Positions 25,944-36,247 are shown, numbered from the stretch's first letter. The stretch: 64,000 nt of DNA from Cryobacterium psychrophilum (GCF_004365915.1 NZ_SODI01000001.1:2728001-2792000); one strand, 5' to 3'. Notes: generated by a model from the sequence alone, not told the origin. Translations and numbers: made by a program.

Positions 25944-28537
25944 GTATCCCCGTACCCAACCTCGACGACCGCAGCTTCGTACAACTCGTCGACAGCGCAC
26001 GCGAACGCATCCGCCAACTCGATCCCAACTGGACGGACCTGTCGGTTCACGACCCCGGAGTGGTACTCGTGGAGGCCTTCGCGCACCTGACCGACCTGCT
26101 CATGTATCGGCTCAATCGGGTGCCGGAGAAGCTCTACGCCGTGTACCTCAACCTGCTCGGCACGGCGGTCTACCCGCCGAGCGCCGCCCAGGCCACCCTG
26201 CTGTTCACCCGGGTGGCCGCCGACGGAGGCGACATTCTCATTCCCCGGGGAACGCAGGTGAGCCCGCCGCCGGGGATCCCCGGGGCCGCGCAGCCCGTCT
26301 TCACGACAATCGCAGATGCGGTGCTGGCGGCCGGAACCCCGAGCGTCAGCGTGGGTGCCGTGGATGCGGACCTCGTGGATGCCGCCCTGCTCGGCGTCGG
26401 GACCGGGCGTCCCGGTCAGGTCTTCGCGCTTCCGAACGCCCCGGCGGTCTCGGGCGATGGCCTCGATATCGGCATCGAGGTGCCGGAGGGGTCGACGCTT
26501 GCGAGCGGCGAGGCGGTACTGGTCGACGGTCGGCCGTTCCGATTCTGCCGCGAGGTGGACGCGTTCGCTGATGCGAACCCGGGGGAACCCGTGGTGCGCG
26601 TCGACCGCACGTCTGGAACCGTGATCTTCGCCTGGTGGAGCGACCGGACGGCGTCGGCGACCCCGGTGGTTCCCTCGCCGGGCGCCCAGGTTCGCGCGTG
26701 GTTTCGCGCCGGCGGCGGTGAGCGCGGCAACGTTCCGGCCGGTCACCTCACGGTGCTGCGTAGTTCCCTGCCCGGGGTGCGGGTGAGCAACCCGGAGCCG
26801 GCAACCGGCGGCCGCGATCAGGAACCGCTCGACGATGCGCTGCGACGGGCGCCCCAGGACTTTCAGGCGCGAGATCGCGCGGTGACCGCTCGAGACTACG
26901 AGGTGCTCGCCTCCCGGAACGGCGGAGTCGCACGCGCCCATGCGCTGACACGTCGGGACGTGTGGTCCTTTGCCAACCCCGGCGAGGTGGGCGTCGTTCT
27001 CGTTCCCCAGGTGCCGGCCTCCTCTCGGGTGAACGGTGCGATCAGCCTCGAACAGCTTGGTGCGCAGGGGCGGGAAGACGTGCGTGCCGAGGTGGACCGC
27101 TATCTGAGGGATCGCGCGACCATCGGTGCCACGCCCGTGGTGGGCTGGGCCAGATACAAGCAGGTCCTCGTCGACGCCCGCGTGGTCGTTCGTCCCGACG
27201 AGGACCCGGCCGCGGTGACGGAGCGCATTGTGCGCCGCCTGAACGAGGCCATCAACCCGCTTCCCGGCGGCGGCACCGGAGCCGGCGGAAGCGGGGTGGG
27301 TTTCGCCTTTGGGTTCGGTCGGCCCCTGCACGCCTCCAACCTGTACCGGGCGATGGAGGAATCGGAGCCGGGCGTGCAGTACATCGACCGGGTCACGCTC
27401 GAACTCGACAAGGTCCCCGACACGGAGGCCACCTCGCTGGTGCAGGCCGAGGGCCAGGAGGGAACCTGGTTCGCCGCCCAGGACGACGTGCTGTTTCGCA
27501 CCACGAACTTCGGCGACGGGTGGGAGGCGTGCGCCCAATTCGCCGGTGAGAACGTTCGCTCCATCGTGCCCTTCAAAGTGGCCAGGGGAGCGGCGACTTC
27601 CCACCCCGGCATGGTTGCCGTCGCAACGGATGTCGGTGACGGGTCCCGCGTGTACGTGAGCGATGATCTCGGCGAGAGCTGGAGCCGGCGGGCCGAGCTG
27701 GGTTTCACCCTCGCGGACCTCGCCTGGGTTGATCGGGCGGGACGCCCCGTGTTGCTTCTCGCCGGCGAAAAGGGGCTCTACGAGCTCGGCGACGCTGCGG
27801 GAGCGATCCCGGTGCAGAATCTCGTGGACCCGACCCGACCCGACCGCGGCTTCTACGCGATCGATTCCTTCACGGATGTGCGCGGGCAGACCGGAGTGAT
27901 CATCACGGCCGAAGCGGCGGCCGGCGTGTGGCTGTCGCCCACGGCCGGCGTCCCCGAGTCGTTCCAGCGGGTGCGGGCCGCGGGGGAGGACATCCGCTGC
28001 CTCGCCGTGCAGTACGACGGGCCGGTCACGTACCTGTGGCTCGGCCGTGCCGTGCCGGAGGGCGGCGGCACCGGATGCGCCCGCCTGCGCATCGACGACC
28101 TCGCGCGCACCACGATTGACGCGGCGCTGCTGGCGTCGTGGGAAGAACTCGGAACGGGATGGAGCGGCGGAAGCTGCTGGGGCGTACACGTCACGGGCGA
28201 CGCGGCGTACGCCGCGACGCAGAGCGGCGGGGTGTTGCGGCTTCCGCTCGCCGCCGGAACCAAACGGCACTGGGACCAGAGGGACGTCAATTGCGGACTA
28301 CCGCTGCGCGACCGGGCCCGGTTCCAGCCCGTGCGGTCGGTGTCCGGTGTGCTGCGAGACGACGGAAGCCCCCTCATTCTCGGTGCCGGTCCCGCGGGCA
28401 TCTACCGGTCGACGGACGACGCGATCACCTGGCACACCTGCACCGCTCGTGTCGTCGATACCCTCATCACCCTGCCGCCCACCTGGCTCTTCTGCTCGGG
28501 GGAGCACCGCATTGAGGTGGTGCGCGCCCATGACTGA
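25940..28537 (+). CDS. Baseplate J-like protein fused to Asp-box beta-propeller
   Basis: This 865-residue protein starts at ATG 25940. Residues 1 to about 500 are a baseplate J/gp6-like wedge (LDPNWTDLSVHDPGVVLVEA, RAVTARDYEVLASRNGGVA). The remaining about 360 residues form a repeat domain with Asp-box (BNR) signatures: RTTNFGDGWEA near 520, VYVSDDLGESWSRR near 571 and YRSTDDAITWH near 823. That implies a beta-propeller of the sialidase/photosystem-assembly type. Ordinary Pvc11/J proteins lack this. The propeller may replace tail fibres in binding a surface or glycan. No catalytic sialidase residues are claimed. Confidence 0.85.
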   Translation: MSIPVPNLDDRSFVQLVDSARERIRQLDPNWTDLSVHDPGVVLVEAFAHLTDLLMYRLNRVPEKLYAVYLNLLGTAVYPPSAAQATLLFTRVAADGGDILIPRGTQVSPPPGIPGAAQPVFTTIADAVLAAGTPSVSVGAVDADLVDAALLGVGTGRPGQVFALPNAPAVSGDGLDIGIEVPEGSTLASGEAVLVDGRPFRFCREVDAFADANPGEPVVRVDRTSGTVIFAWWSDRTASATPVVPSPGAQVRAWFRAGGGERGNVPAGHLTVLRSSLPGVRVSNPEPATGGRDQEPLDDALRRAPQDFQARDRAVTARDYEVLASRNGGVARAHALTRRDVWSFANPGEVGVVLVPQVPASSRVNGAISLEQLGAQGREDVRAEVDRYLRDRATIGATPVVGWARYKQVLVDARVVVRPDEDPAAVTERIVRRLNEAINPLPGGGTGAGGSGVGFAFGFGRPLHASNLYRAMEESEPGVQYIDRVTLELDKVPDTEATSLVQAEGQEGTWFAAQDDVLFRTTNFGDGWEACAQFAGENVRSIVPFKVARGAATSHPGMVAVATDVGDGSRVYVSDDLGESWSRRAELGFTLADLAWVDRAGRPVLLLAGEKGLYELGDAAGAIPVQNLVDPTRPDRGFYAIDSFTDVRGQTGVIITAEAAAGVWLSPTAGVPESFQRVRAAGEDIRCLAVQYDGPVTYLWLGRAVPEGGGTGCARLRIDDLARTTIDAALLASWEELGTGWSGGSCWGVHVTGDAAYAATQSGGVLRLPLAAGTKRHWDQRDVNCGLPLRDRARFQPVRSVSGVLRDDGSPLILGAGPAGIYRSTDDAITWHTCTARVVDTLITLPPTWLFCSGEHRIEVVRAHD

Positions 28538-29096
28538 CACCGCACCAACTGACACCGCACCCACGCGCACCGTGCTCACGGATTCGCTGATGCTGGGCAT
28601 CCTCCCTGAGGTGTTCCACGTCTCGGCCGAGCGCAGCGCGCCGCTCCGCGCGCTCCTCGCCGTCACCGCCGATCTGCAGGCGCCGGTGCTCGACGTGCTC
28701 GACTCGATCGACACGGTCGTGCACCCCTACCGCGCCCCGACCGGGCTCGTCGGCTATCTCGCGAGTTGGGTCGACCTGGACTGGTTGACCGGGCAGCGGC
28801 CCGGCGGCGGATCCGTCATCGACTCGGCGCGTGAACGCGACCTGATTGCCAACGCGGCCGACCTGTCGGCGACTCGAGGCACGCCGGTGGGACTCTCCCG
28901 GTTTCTGCACCTCGCCACCGGATGCCCCGGATTCGGGGTCATCGACCGGCCCGGTGCCTTCCACGTCGTCGTCACGGTTCCCGCAACGGCCGCCGATCAG
29001 GTTGACCTCGTGCAACGCATCGTCAACGCCATGAAACCGGTACACATCACGCACGAGATCGTGGTCGATGCACCGAATGACGCCGAGGAGCAGTGA
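28530..29096 (+). CDS. Baseplate/tail protein I-like (gpI)
   Basis: This 188-residue protein starts at ATG 28530, overlapping the J gene by 8 bp. The N-terminus repeats TDTAPT. The core (SLMLGILPEVFHVSAE, then IVHPYRAP-type strand and GYLASWVDLDW) and the RGTPVGLSRFLHLATG segment match P2 gpI-like tail proteins found after J in CIS and phage clusters. It connects the wedge to peripheral structures. Confidence 0.8.
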   Translation: MTDTAPTDTAPTRTVLTDSLMLGILPEVFHVSAERSAPLRALLAVTADLQAPVLDVLDSIDTVVHPYRAPTGLVGYLASWVDLDWLTGQRPGGGSVIDSARERDLIANAADLSATRGTPVGLSRFLHLATGCPGFGVIDRPGAFHVVVTVPATAADQVDLVQRIVNAMKPVHITHEIVVDAPNDAEEQ

Positions 29097-29572
29097 TGGC
29101 GGAGAACAACCGCAAACCCCTCATCATTGCCGGCATCGTCGCCGGTCTCGTCGTGCTGATCTTCGTGGTGGGGGTGAGCCTGGGCGGCGGCGACAGGCCG
29201 GCGGATTCGTCGCTGCGCGCCCGCCTCGCCGGCATCGCGCCGGTCGCCCCGCTGACGACCGCCGACCTGCTGCTCACCGCCGGGCGGTGCTCCATCTCCG
29301 GGCAGCAGATCTTCGTTCGGCAGGGGTGCAGGTTCAGCATCGCCGCCTTCGGCGGCACTTTTGACCTCGGCCCGGTCACCAAGCGGGGCACGCTCGACGT
29401 GCTGACCGCGCCCGGCAAGGTGACCGTGAGTATGAGCATTGAGGGAACGGACGCGGCGCAGGAGCTGGAACCGGGCGCCTCCACCGACCTCACCGTCGGT
29501 CGGGGCGGTGGTTCCCTCACGGTGGCCTGCCCCGGGTCCAGTCCCTGCCTCCTGCAATTGAGCGCGCCATGA
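29096..29572 (+). CDS. CIS-linked bitopic membrane protein
   Basis: This 158-residue protein starts at ATG 29096, overlapping the gpI stop by one base. A short positive N-terminus (AENNRKP) precedes one transmembrane helix (about 9-30, LIIAGIVAGLVVLIFVVGVS), so the rest faces outside. The exterior part is beta-rich with four cysteines in two close sets (RCSISGQQIFVRQGC and ACPGSSPC), possibly two disulfides. I recognise no family. Its place inside the CIS operon suggests a membrane anchor or sensor for the particle. Confidence 0.7.
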   Translation: MAENNRKPLIIAGIVAGLVVLIFVVGVSLGGGDRPADSSLRARLAGIAPVAPLTTADLLLTAGRCSISGQQIFVRQGCRFSIAAFGGTFDLGPVTKRGTLDVLTAPGKVTVSMSIEGTDAAQELEPGASTDLTVGRGGGSLTVACPGSSPCLLQLSAP

Positions 29573-29645
29573 AGCAGCCCTCGATGACACTCAGCATTGT
29601 CCTAGTTGCCCTTGTTCCAGATCCTCACGTGTTAAGGAGTACCCC

Positions 29646-30509
29646 ATGAAGAAAATCTCCATGACCCTCAGCTCGTCCACGGTCGAGCTGACGCAGGGAA
29701 AGGGAACGATCACGGCATCGGTCACCAACGCGTCCGCCGCGTCGGATCGCGTGGTCCTCGGAGCCTTCCCGGCCGGGGAACCCAATTCGCTTGCGGGATC
29801 GACCGGGGCCCAGATCGCGGATCCGCTCCGCACGATCGAACCCGGTGCGACGGTGCAGTACGAGGTGCGTTTCAACACGGCCGGTGGGATGCCAGGCACC
29901 TACGGGGTCAAACTCATCCCGTACAGTGCCGACGAGGCACCGGAGGACTATGCCGAACTCGGTTTCGTCGTGCAGATCGTCGTGCCGGAGGTGGTTCCCG
30001 TAGTCACCAGAAAATTCCCCTGGTGGATCCTGGCCATCGTGGGAGCGGTCCTGATTCTTGGCGGCGCCGTGACCGCCTTTCTCCTGACCAGGACGCCGGC
30101 GGAGCAACTCGTGCTGTCGTCGTTCACCCCCACCCAGGGCGGCATCGAGGGTGGCACCACGGTCATCCTCACCGGCCGCTTCGGTGACTCCACGATCGTG
30201 ACAGTGGGGGAGACCGCGGTGGCCGCCGCCCGAGTGAGCGACACCGAGGTGACGTTCAGCACCCCGCCGGCCGGTCAGGCCGGCCAGGTGCCGCTCACGG
30301 TGGACAGCGACGGCAAACAGCTCGGAGTGGCCATCTTCGAATACGTTGCCCCCCAGCCCACGGACGGCGGCGGCGGCGGGTTTTTCGAGGACTTCTGCGC
30401 AGCGAATCCCCAGGTATGCGTGGCCGTCGACGAGAACAAATTCATCAAGGATTTGGACACCGGCGAGATCATTAAGCCCGAGCAGGTTCAGGAGTTCCTG
30501 ACGCGATAA
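29646..30509 (+). CDS. CIS-linked membrane protein with cytosolic Ig-like and external IPT/TIG domain
   Basis: This 287-residue protein starts at ATG 29646 after AAGGAG. Residues 1-112 look like a beta-sandwich (SMTLSSSTVELTQGKGTITA, and a PGTYGVKLIPYS strand) without a signal peptide. One transmembrane helix lies at about 122-145 (WWILAIVGAVLILGGAVTAF). An IPT/TIG-type domain follows at about 155-238 (SFTPTQGGIEGGTTVILTG), then a Gly run and an acidic tail. The topology is probably N-in, so the first domain would be cytosolic and could dock the baseplate. Streptomyces CIS also depend on a membrane partner (CisA), but I see no direct homology. Confidence 0.72.
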   Translation: MKKISMTLSSSTVELTQGKGTITASVTNASAASDRVVLGAFPAGEPNSLAGSTGAQIADPLRTIEPGATVQYEVRFNTAGGMPGTYGVKLIPYSADEAPEDYAELGFVVQIVVPEVVPVVTRKFPWWILAIVGAVLILGGAVTAFLLTRTPAEQLVLSSFTPTQGGIEGGTTVILTGRFGDSTIVTVGETAVAAARVSDTEVTFSTPPAGQAGQVPLTVDSDGKQLGVAIFEYVAPQPTDGGGGGFFEDFCAANPQVCVAVDENKFIKDLDTGEIIKPEQVQEFLTR

Positions 30510-30514
30510 CCCTC

Positions 30515-31327
30515 CTAATCGGTGGCGGAACCGGAGGCCCGGATGGCGTTGATGATGCCGGGAATGGAGCCGATCAGCATGATGAGTGCCCAGACGAGCG
30601 CGACCATGCCCGTGACGATCGCCCAGAACTGATCACCGATGGCTACAACCACCCCCGGGAGGAACCCGTGGATGAACCCGAGCACGAGCTGCAGCACGAC
30701 CGACAGCAGCACGAGCACGACGAGCCCGGTGACCCGAAGGAAGCGCGGTTGAGCGAGCACGAGCAGTACCCCGAACACGATCTTCAGAAAGAGCACGGCG
30801 CCGAGCACCGCGGCCGCGGTGCCGGTCGGAAAGGCCCCCCAGATCGCCACGTACACGGCCGTGCCAAAGGGAGCGGCGACAAAGAGACCGATCATCAGGA
30901 ACAGCTTCACGAGGGCAGCGATCACGAGCAGGAAGCACATGATGATCCAGAGAAACGTGACGATGAGCGTGACGAGCCCTTGGATCCGGCCATAGATTCG
31001 CAGCGGCAGGATCAGGCTGAGGCCGAGCATCCCCACCGTGAACAGCAACAGGCCGTCGATCAGCGCGAGGGAGGCGATTCCGGATCCGGGCGGGTCCTGG
31101 CCGCTTGCCGCATTCACCGCCTGAACCCCGGCCGGAACCCCGAGCTCTTGCGCAACCCCCGCCCCCGGTGGAATCACGCTGGCATTGATCACGAAGAACG
31201 AGAGACCGACCTCAGCGAACACGACGAGGGTGGCCGCAATGATCGCCGCGATGAACAAGGGCCTGCGCAGTCCGTCGACCGCCCCCGCACGAGCGACACC
31301 CGGCAGGGCTCCGCTTACTCCAGCCAT
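30515..31327 (-). CDS. Polytopic membrane protein convergent with CIS operon
   Basis: This 270-residue protein starts at ATG 31327 (MAGVSGALPGVARAGAVDG). In-frame residues further upstream overlap the riboswitch leader and are unlikely. It has about six or seven hydrophobic helices, the last in FWAIVTGMVALVWALIMLIG. An exterior loop after helix 1 is rich in Pro/Gly/Ala. No family recognised. Its stop is only 5 bp from the last CIS gene, and a functional link to the CIS is possible but unproven. Confidence 0.65.
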   Translation of the reverse strand: MAGVSGALPGVARAGAVDGLRRPLFIAAIIAATLVVFAEVGLSFFVINASVIPPGAGVAQELGVPAGVQAVNAASGQDPPGSGIASLALIDGLLLFTVGMLGLSLILPLRIYGRIQGLVTLIVTFLWIIMCFLLVIAALVKLFLMIGLFVAAPFGTAVYVAIWGAFPTGTAAAVLGAVLFLKIVFGVLLVLAQPRFLRVTGLVVLVLLSVVLQLVLGFIHGFLPGVVVAIGDQFWAIVTGMVALVWALIMLIGSIPGIINAIRASGSATD

Positions 31328-31462
31328 GGTGCGACCATCACCGCCTCCGTCAACTGCCCGAGGTGCCTGTTTCAGCGGGAATAGTATCATCGGTCGCTCG
31401 GCGCGGGGCGTGCAGGCGGTAGGCTTGCCCTCAACAACCAGAACTGAACACTGGGCCATCAA

Positions 31463-31660
31463 GGTCGATGCGGGAGAGTTCGACGTCTCAGACGAGCGAA
31501 CACCGAAGGAGCAATCCTCCCCGACAATCTCTCAGGTACTCGTACCGCATCGGACTGGCCACTCTGAAAAGAAGCCACTGTACGCCGGTGGCTCGCCCAA
31601 GGTGAAAGTTGTGCCCGCGTGGCACGGCGAAGCTCTCAGGCCGCAACGACAGAGGGGGAG
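31463..31660 (+). ncRNA. Tandem glycine riboswitch
   Basis: Upstream of gcvT the sequence has two glycine-aptamer cores. Aptamer 1 shows GCGGGAGAG, ACACCGAAGGAGCAA and ATCTCTCAGGTA. Aptamer 2 starts near 31560 with CACTCTGAAAAG, GCTCGCCCAAGGTGAAAG and AGCTCTCAGG, ending GACAGAGGGG. A short linker separates them, as in cooperative gcv riboswitches. It most likely turns on the glycine cleavage operon when glycine is abundant. Confidence 0.9.
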
Positions 31661-31728
31661 TTCCCACGAGGCTCAACCGAGCCTCGGTGACTCTTGCCCG
31701 GCCTCGGCCGGCTTGCTCCGGAGAACTC

Positions 31729-32865
31729 ATGACCTCGGTCGACCCCCACGCGGAAGCGCGATTCTCACCCCTGCATCAGGCGCACGTCGATGCGGGCGCC
31801 AGCTTCACCGACTTCGCCGGGTGGCAGATGCCGGTGCGCTACTCCAGCGATCTCGCGGAACACCACGCCGTGCGCACCAGCGCCGGCATCTTCGACCTGT
31901 CCCACATGGCCGAGATTCGGGTGACGGGCTCCGACGCGAGCGCGTACCTCGACTACGCCTTCGCCGGTAAGCTCTCCGCGATCGCGCTCATGCAGGCCAA
32001 GTACAGCCTGCTGCTCACCGAGGGCGGCGGCATCATCGACGACGTCGTCGTGTACCGCCTCGGCGACGCGGAGTACCTCGTCGTCGCCAACGCCGGCAAC
32101 CGATTCGCGGCACTCGACGCGATGCAGGCGCGGGTGGCCCGCTTCGACGTGACCGTCGCGGACGAGAGCGATGACATCGCCCTGATCGCCGTGCAGGGTC
32201 CCCAGGCACGTGACATTCTCAACGAGACCGCCGGTTTCGCGGCGGGCGGCGACATGATTGCGCTGCGGTACTACCGCGCCATGAACGGCGCGTTCAACGG
32301 AACCGCACTGTTCATAGCCCGCACCGGGTACACCGGCGAAGACGGCTTCGAACTCTATGTGGCGTCCGCCCAGGCGCCCGCGCTGTGGGACGCCATCGTT
32401 GCTGCGGGCGCGGATCATGGGCTGGTGCCCGCCGGGCTTGCGAGCCGGGACACGCTTCGACTTGAAGCCGGAATGCCGCTCTACGGGCACGAGCTCACGC
32501 TCACCACCTACCCGGCACAGGCCGGTCTCGGCCGCGTGGTCAATCTGGCGAAGAGCACCGACTTCATCGGACGCAGCGCCAGCGAGGAGGGGCCGAGCGC
32601 CACGGCTCCGGTGCTCGTCGGCCTTATCGCCCAGGGCAAGCGTGCCGGTCGCGCTGGCTACAGCGTTTACGCCACCCCGGACGCCGCCGACGCCGCCGGG
32701 GAGATCACGAGCGGCGCGCTCTCGCCAACCCTCGGGTATCCGATCGCCATGGCGTACGTCACGCCCGCGCTCGCCCGCCTCGGCACCGAGGTCTACGTGG
32801 ACGTGCGGGGCACCCGAATCCCCGCGACCGTCGCCTCTCTCCCCTTTTATACGCGCAAGAAATAA
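31729..32865 (+). CDS. gcvT: Glycine cleavage system T-protein (aminomethyltransferase)
   Basis: This 378-residue enzyme starts at ATG 31729 after GGAG. It begins [20 protein letters not shown], followed by [15 protein letters not shown], and contains [11 protein letters not shown] and [12 protein letters not shown], all typical of GcvT. It transfers the methylene unit from the lipoyl-bound aminomethyl group to tetrahydrofolate. First gene of gcvT-gcvH-gcvP under the tandem glycine riboswitch. Confidence 0.95.
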   Translation: MTSVDPHAEARFSPLHQAHVDAGASFTDFAGWQMPVRYSSDLAEHHAVRTSAGIFDLSHMAEIRVTGSDASAYLDYAFAGKLSAIALMQAKYSLLLTEGGGIIDDVVVYRLGDAEYLVVANAGNRFAALDAMQARVARFDVTVADESDDIALIAVQGPQARDILNETAGFAAGGDMIALRYYRAMNGAFNGTALFIARTGYTGEDGFELYVASAQAPALWDAIVAAGADHGLVPAGLASRDTLRLEAGMPLYGHELTLTTYPAQAGLGRVVNLAKSTDFIGRSASEEGPSATAPVLVGLIAQGKRAGRAGYSVYATPDAADAAGEITSGALSPTLGYPIAMAYVTPALARLGTEVYVDVRGTRIPATVASLPFYTRKK

Positions 32866-32891
32866 CCCCTCCCTTTTTGAAAGGCACTCCC

Positions 32892-33263
32892 ATGACTGAC
32901 AAATCCCAGCTCCAGTACACCGCCGACCACGAGTGGGTGCTCATCGAGGGCGACACCGCCACCATCGGCATCAGCGCCTATGCGGCAGAGAAACTCGGCG
33001 ACGTGGTCTTCGTTGAACTGCCGGAGGAAGGCAGCACCGTCGCCGCCGGCACCGTCGTTGGCGAGATCGAGTCGACCAAGTCGGTCGGCGAAATCTTCGC
33101 TCCGGTGGATGGAACCGTCACGGCCACCAACAGCGCAGTGGTCGACGCCCCCGAACTCGTCAACAGTGACCCCTTCGGCGAAGGCTGGCTGATCAAGGTG
33201 ACGTTCACCGAGACGCCAGCCCTCATGAGCTTCGCCGAGTACTCCGCCCTCATCGGCGAATAA
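32892..33263 (+). CDS. gcvH: Glycine cleavage system H-protein
   Basis: This 123-residue lipoyl carrier starts at ATG 32892 ([17 protein letters not shown]). The lipoylated Lys is in [17 protein letters not shown] near residue 62. It shuttles the aminomethyl intermediate between P, T and L proteins. It sits between gcvT and gcvP. Confidence 0.95.
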   Translation: MTDKSQLQYTADHEWVLIEGDTATIGISAYAAEKLGDVVFVELPEEGSTVAAGTVVGEIESTKSVGEIFAPVDGTVTATNSAVVDAPELVNSDPFGEGWLIKVTFTETPALMSFAEYSALIGE

Positions 33264-33266
33264 TCC

Positions 33267-36230
33267 ATGGAGACCGTCATCGTGAACCAGACTCCCAGCC
33301 CCCGCAACAGCGCCCGCACGACTGCCGGCTCCGCCGCTTTCAGCGAACGACACATCGGCACGGATGCCGCGGCGCAGGCGCACATGCTCGCCACCCTCGG
33401 CTATGACTCGGTTGAGGCCCTCGTGGCCGCGGCCGTCCCCGGATCAATCCACTCCGAACTCTTTCGCACCGAAGGTGACGACGCCCTGCCCCCCGCGGCC
33501 ACGGAGCCGGAGGCGATCGCTGAGCTGCGTCGCATCGCCGCCCTGAACACGGTCAAACGGTCCTTCATCGGACTCGGTTACTACGACACGTTCACGCCCG
33601 CCGTGATCAAACGCAACGTGTTCGAGAACCCGAGCTGGTACACCGCGTACACGCCGTACCAGCCGGAGATCTCCCAGGGCCGTCTCGAGGCCCTGATCAA
33701 TTTCCAGACCATGGTGTCCGACCTCACCGGGCTTGCGACCGCGAACGCGTCGATGCTCGACGAGTCCACGGCGGTCGTGGAGGGGATGCTCCTCGCTCGC
33801 CGAGCCTCCAAGGGTGCGTCGCGCCGCTTCATCGTGGACGCCGATGCTCTGCCACAGACGCACGCGCTGCTGGCGAACCGTGCCGACGCGCTCGGCATCG
33901 AACTCGACGTGCTGCCCCTGAACGAGAACACGACCGCGGCCGAGCTCGGCGAGTACTTCGGTATCTTCGTGCAGTACCCCGCGGCATCCGGCCGGGTCTG
34001 GAACCCGGCGGGCGTGATCGCCCTCGCCCACGAGCAGAAGGCCCTCGCCGTTGTGGCCGCCGACCTGCTGGCCCTCACTCTCATCGCCTCGCCCGGTGAC
34101 CTCGGCGCCGACGTGGCCGTCGGCTCGAGCCAGCGGTTCGGCGTGCCCATGGGCTTCGGTGGTCCGCACGCCGGCTATATGGCCGTGCGCAAGGGCCTCG
34201 AACGTCAGTTGCCCGGTCGCCTCGTTGGCGTGAGCGTCGACGCCGACAACCGTCCGGCCTACCGTCTGGCGCTGCAGGTACGCGAACAGCACATCCGCCG
34301 CGACAAGGCCACCTCGAACATCTGCACCGCGCAGGTGCTGCTCGCGGTGATGGCCGGCATGTACGCCGTTTATCACGGGCCACAGGGACTTCGCCAGATC
34401 GCGACCGACGTGCACGAACGCGCCGGAAAGCTCGCCGCGGCCCTCGGCGCCGCCGGTGCCGAGATCGTGCACGAGAGTTTCTTCGACACCATCCAGGTGC
34501 GCGTTCCCGGCCGCGCCGCGGCCCTGGTGGAGCGCGCCGCAACGAGTGGGTACAACCTGCGCCTGGTCGATGAGAACACGATCGGCCTCGCCGTGGACGA
34601 GACGACGAGCGCCGGCGACCTCGCCCACATCGTTCAGGTTTTCGGCGGCAGCGATGCCTTCGGCCAGGTTGACCTCAGCGTGGTGGACGAGGGCCTGCCG
34701 GCCGAACTGGCCCGCACGAGCTCCTATCTTGAGCACCCGGTGTTCAACACTCACCGCTCGGAGACGAGCATGATGCGCTACCTCAAGCGCCTCGCCGACG
34801 CCGACTACGCACTCGACCGGGGAATGATTCCCCTCGGCTCGTGCACCATGAAACTCAACGCCGCCAGCGAGATGGAGGCGGTGAGCTGGCCCGAGTTCGG
34901 TGGCCTGCACCCCTTCGCTCCGCGTGCCGACGTGGAGGGCTACCTGCTGCTCGTTCGTCAACTGGAGACCTGGCTCGCCGATGTCACCGGTTACGACTCG
35001 GTGTCCCTGCAGCCGAACGCCGGCAGCCAGGGGGAACTCGCCGGCCTGCTCGCGATCACCTCGTACCACCGGTCACGCGGCGACGAAGCGCGCACGGTCT
35101 GCCTCATTCCCTCGAGCGCCCACGGCACCAACGCGGCATCCGCTGCCCTCGCCGGGATGCGCGTCGTCGTCGTCGCGTGCGACGACCTCGGAAACGTGGA
35201 CCTGGACGACCTGCACACCAAGATCGCCGAACACGCGGCTGACCTGTCGGCTCTCATGATCACCTACCCGTCGACCCACGGAGTGTACGAGCACGAGGTC
35301 GCCACCATCTGCCGCGCCGTGCACGACGCCGGTGGCCAGGTGTACGTCGACGGTGCGAACCTGAACGCGTTGCTTGGATTCGCCCGCTACGGCGATTTCG
35401 GGGGCGACGTTTCGCACCTCAACCTGCACAAGACGTTCTGCATCCCGCACGGCGGTGGCGGACCCGGCGTCGGCCCGGTCGCGGCCAAGTCGCACCTCGC
35501 AGAGTTCCTTCCCGGGCATCCGCTGGCCCAGAGCGACGAGCACTACCTGCTCACCGCCGACGGAACGTCCGGCACGATTCGCCACGAGGGCGGGCCGATT
35601 TCGGCAGCCCCCTACGGCAGCCCGAGTATTCTGCCCATCTCGTGGGCCTACGTGCGCATGATGGGCGCCGAGGGTCTCAAGCAGGCCACGGGGGCTGCGG
35701 TGCTCGCCGCCAACTACGTGGCCACGCGGCTCTCCAGCGCGTACCCGTTGCTCTACTCGGGGGACAACGGTCTCGTCGCTCATGAGTGCATCCTCGACCT
35801 GCGCCCGATGACGGCTGCAACGGGAGTGACCGTGGATGATGTGGCCAAGCGCCTCATCGACTACGGGTTCCACTCGCCGACGATGAGCTTCCCCGTGTCC
35901 GGAACTCTCATGGTCGAACCCACCGAGAGCGAAGACCTCGGCGAGATCGACCGGTTCATCAACGCGATGATGGCCATCCGGGCCGAAGCGGATGCTGTTG
36001 CCGCCGGCGTGTGGCCGTCCGACGACAACCCACTGCGCAACGCGCCGCACACCGCACAATCGGTCATCGAAGGGGAGTGGGAGCACTCCTACGACCGGGC
36101 AACGGCCGTGTATCCGGTGCGCACGCTCGTGGCGCACAAGTACTGGCCGCCGGTGCGTCGCATCGATAACGCCTTCGGCGACCGCAACCTGGTCTGTGCC
36201 TGCCCGCCGCCAGAGGCGTTCGAGGAGTAA
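33267..36230 (+). CDS. gcvP: Glycine dehydrogenase (decarboxylating), P-protein
   Basis: This 987-residue homodimeric-type P-protein starts at ATG 33267, 3 bp after gcvH. The first half has the inactive-fold region ([20 protein letters not shown]). The second half carries the PLP-binding lysine in [18 protein letters not shown] near residue 724. It decarboxylates glycine and loads the aminomethyl group on GcvH. Full length for the single-chain form. Confidence 0.95.
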   Translation: METVIVNQTPSPRNSARTTAGSAAFSERHIGTDAAAQAHMLATLGYDSVEALVAAAVPGSIHSELFRTEGDDALPPAATEPEAIAELRRIAALNTVKRSFIGLGYYDTFTPAVIKRNVFENPSWYTAYTPYQPEISQGRLEALINFQTMVSDLTGLATANASMLDESTAVVEGMLLARRASKGASRRFIVDADALPQTHALLANRADALGIELDVLPLNENTTAAELGEYFGIFVQYPAASGRVWNPAGVIALAHEQKALAVVAADLLALTLIASPGDLGADVAVGSSQRFGVPMGFGGPHAGYMAVRKGLERQLPGRLVGVSVDADNRPAYRLALQVREQHIRRDKATSNICTAQVLLAVMAGMYAVYHGPQGLRQIATDVHERAGKLAAALGAAGAEIVHESFFDTIQVRVPGRAAALVERAATSGYNLRLVDENTIGLAVDETTSAGDLAHIVQVFGGSDAFGQVDLSVVDEGLPAELARTSSYLEHPVFNTHRSETSMMRYLKRLADADYALDRGMIPLGSCTMKLNAASEMEAVSWPEFGGLHPFAPRADVEGYLLLVRQLETWLADVTGYDSVSLQPNAGSQGELAGLLAITSYHRSRGDEARTVCLIPSSAHGTNAASAALAGMRVVVVACDDLGNVDLDDLHTKIAEHAADLSALMITYPSTHGVYEHEVATICRAVHDAGGQVYVDGANLNALLGFARYGDFGGDVSHLNLHKTFCIPHGGGGPGVGPVAAKSHLAEFLPGHPLAQSDEHYLLTADGTSGTIRHEGGPISAAPYGSPSILPISWAYVRMMGAEGLKQATGAAVLAANYVATRLSSAYPLLYSGDNGLVAHECILDLRPMTAATGVTVDDVAKRLIDYGFHSPTMSFPVSGTLMVEPTESEDLGEIDRFINAMMAIRAEADAVAAGVWPSDDNPLRNAPHTAQSVIEGEWEHSYDRATAVYPVRTLVAHKYWPPVRRIDNAFGDRNLVCACPPPEAFEE

Positions 36231-36247
36231 GTCGCGAGGAGCAGCCG

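Noticed and set aside
25742..28270. 842-codon open frame on the minus strand
   Set aside because: It is antisense to the baseplate J gene, with Arg/Gly-rich shadow composition and no domain.
19309..31327. Interpretation of the CIS locus as a prophage
   Set aside because: There is no integrase, terminase, capsid, portal, holin or lysin, and gene content follows the CIS order.
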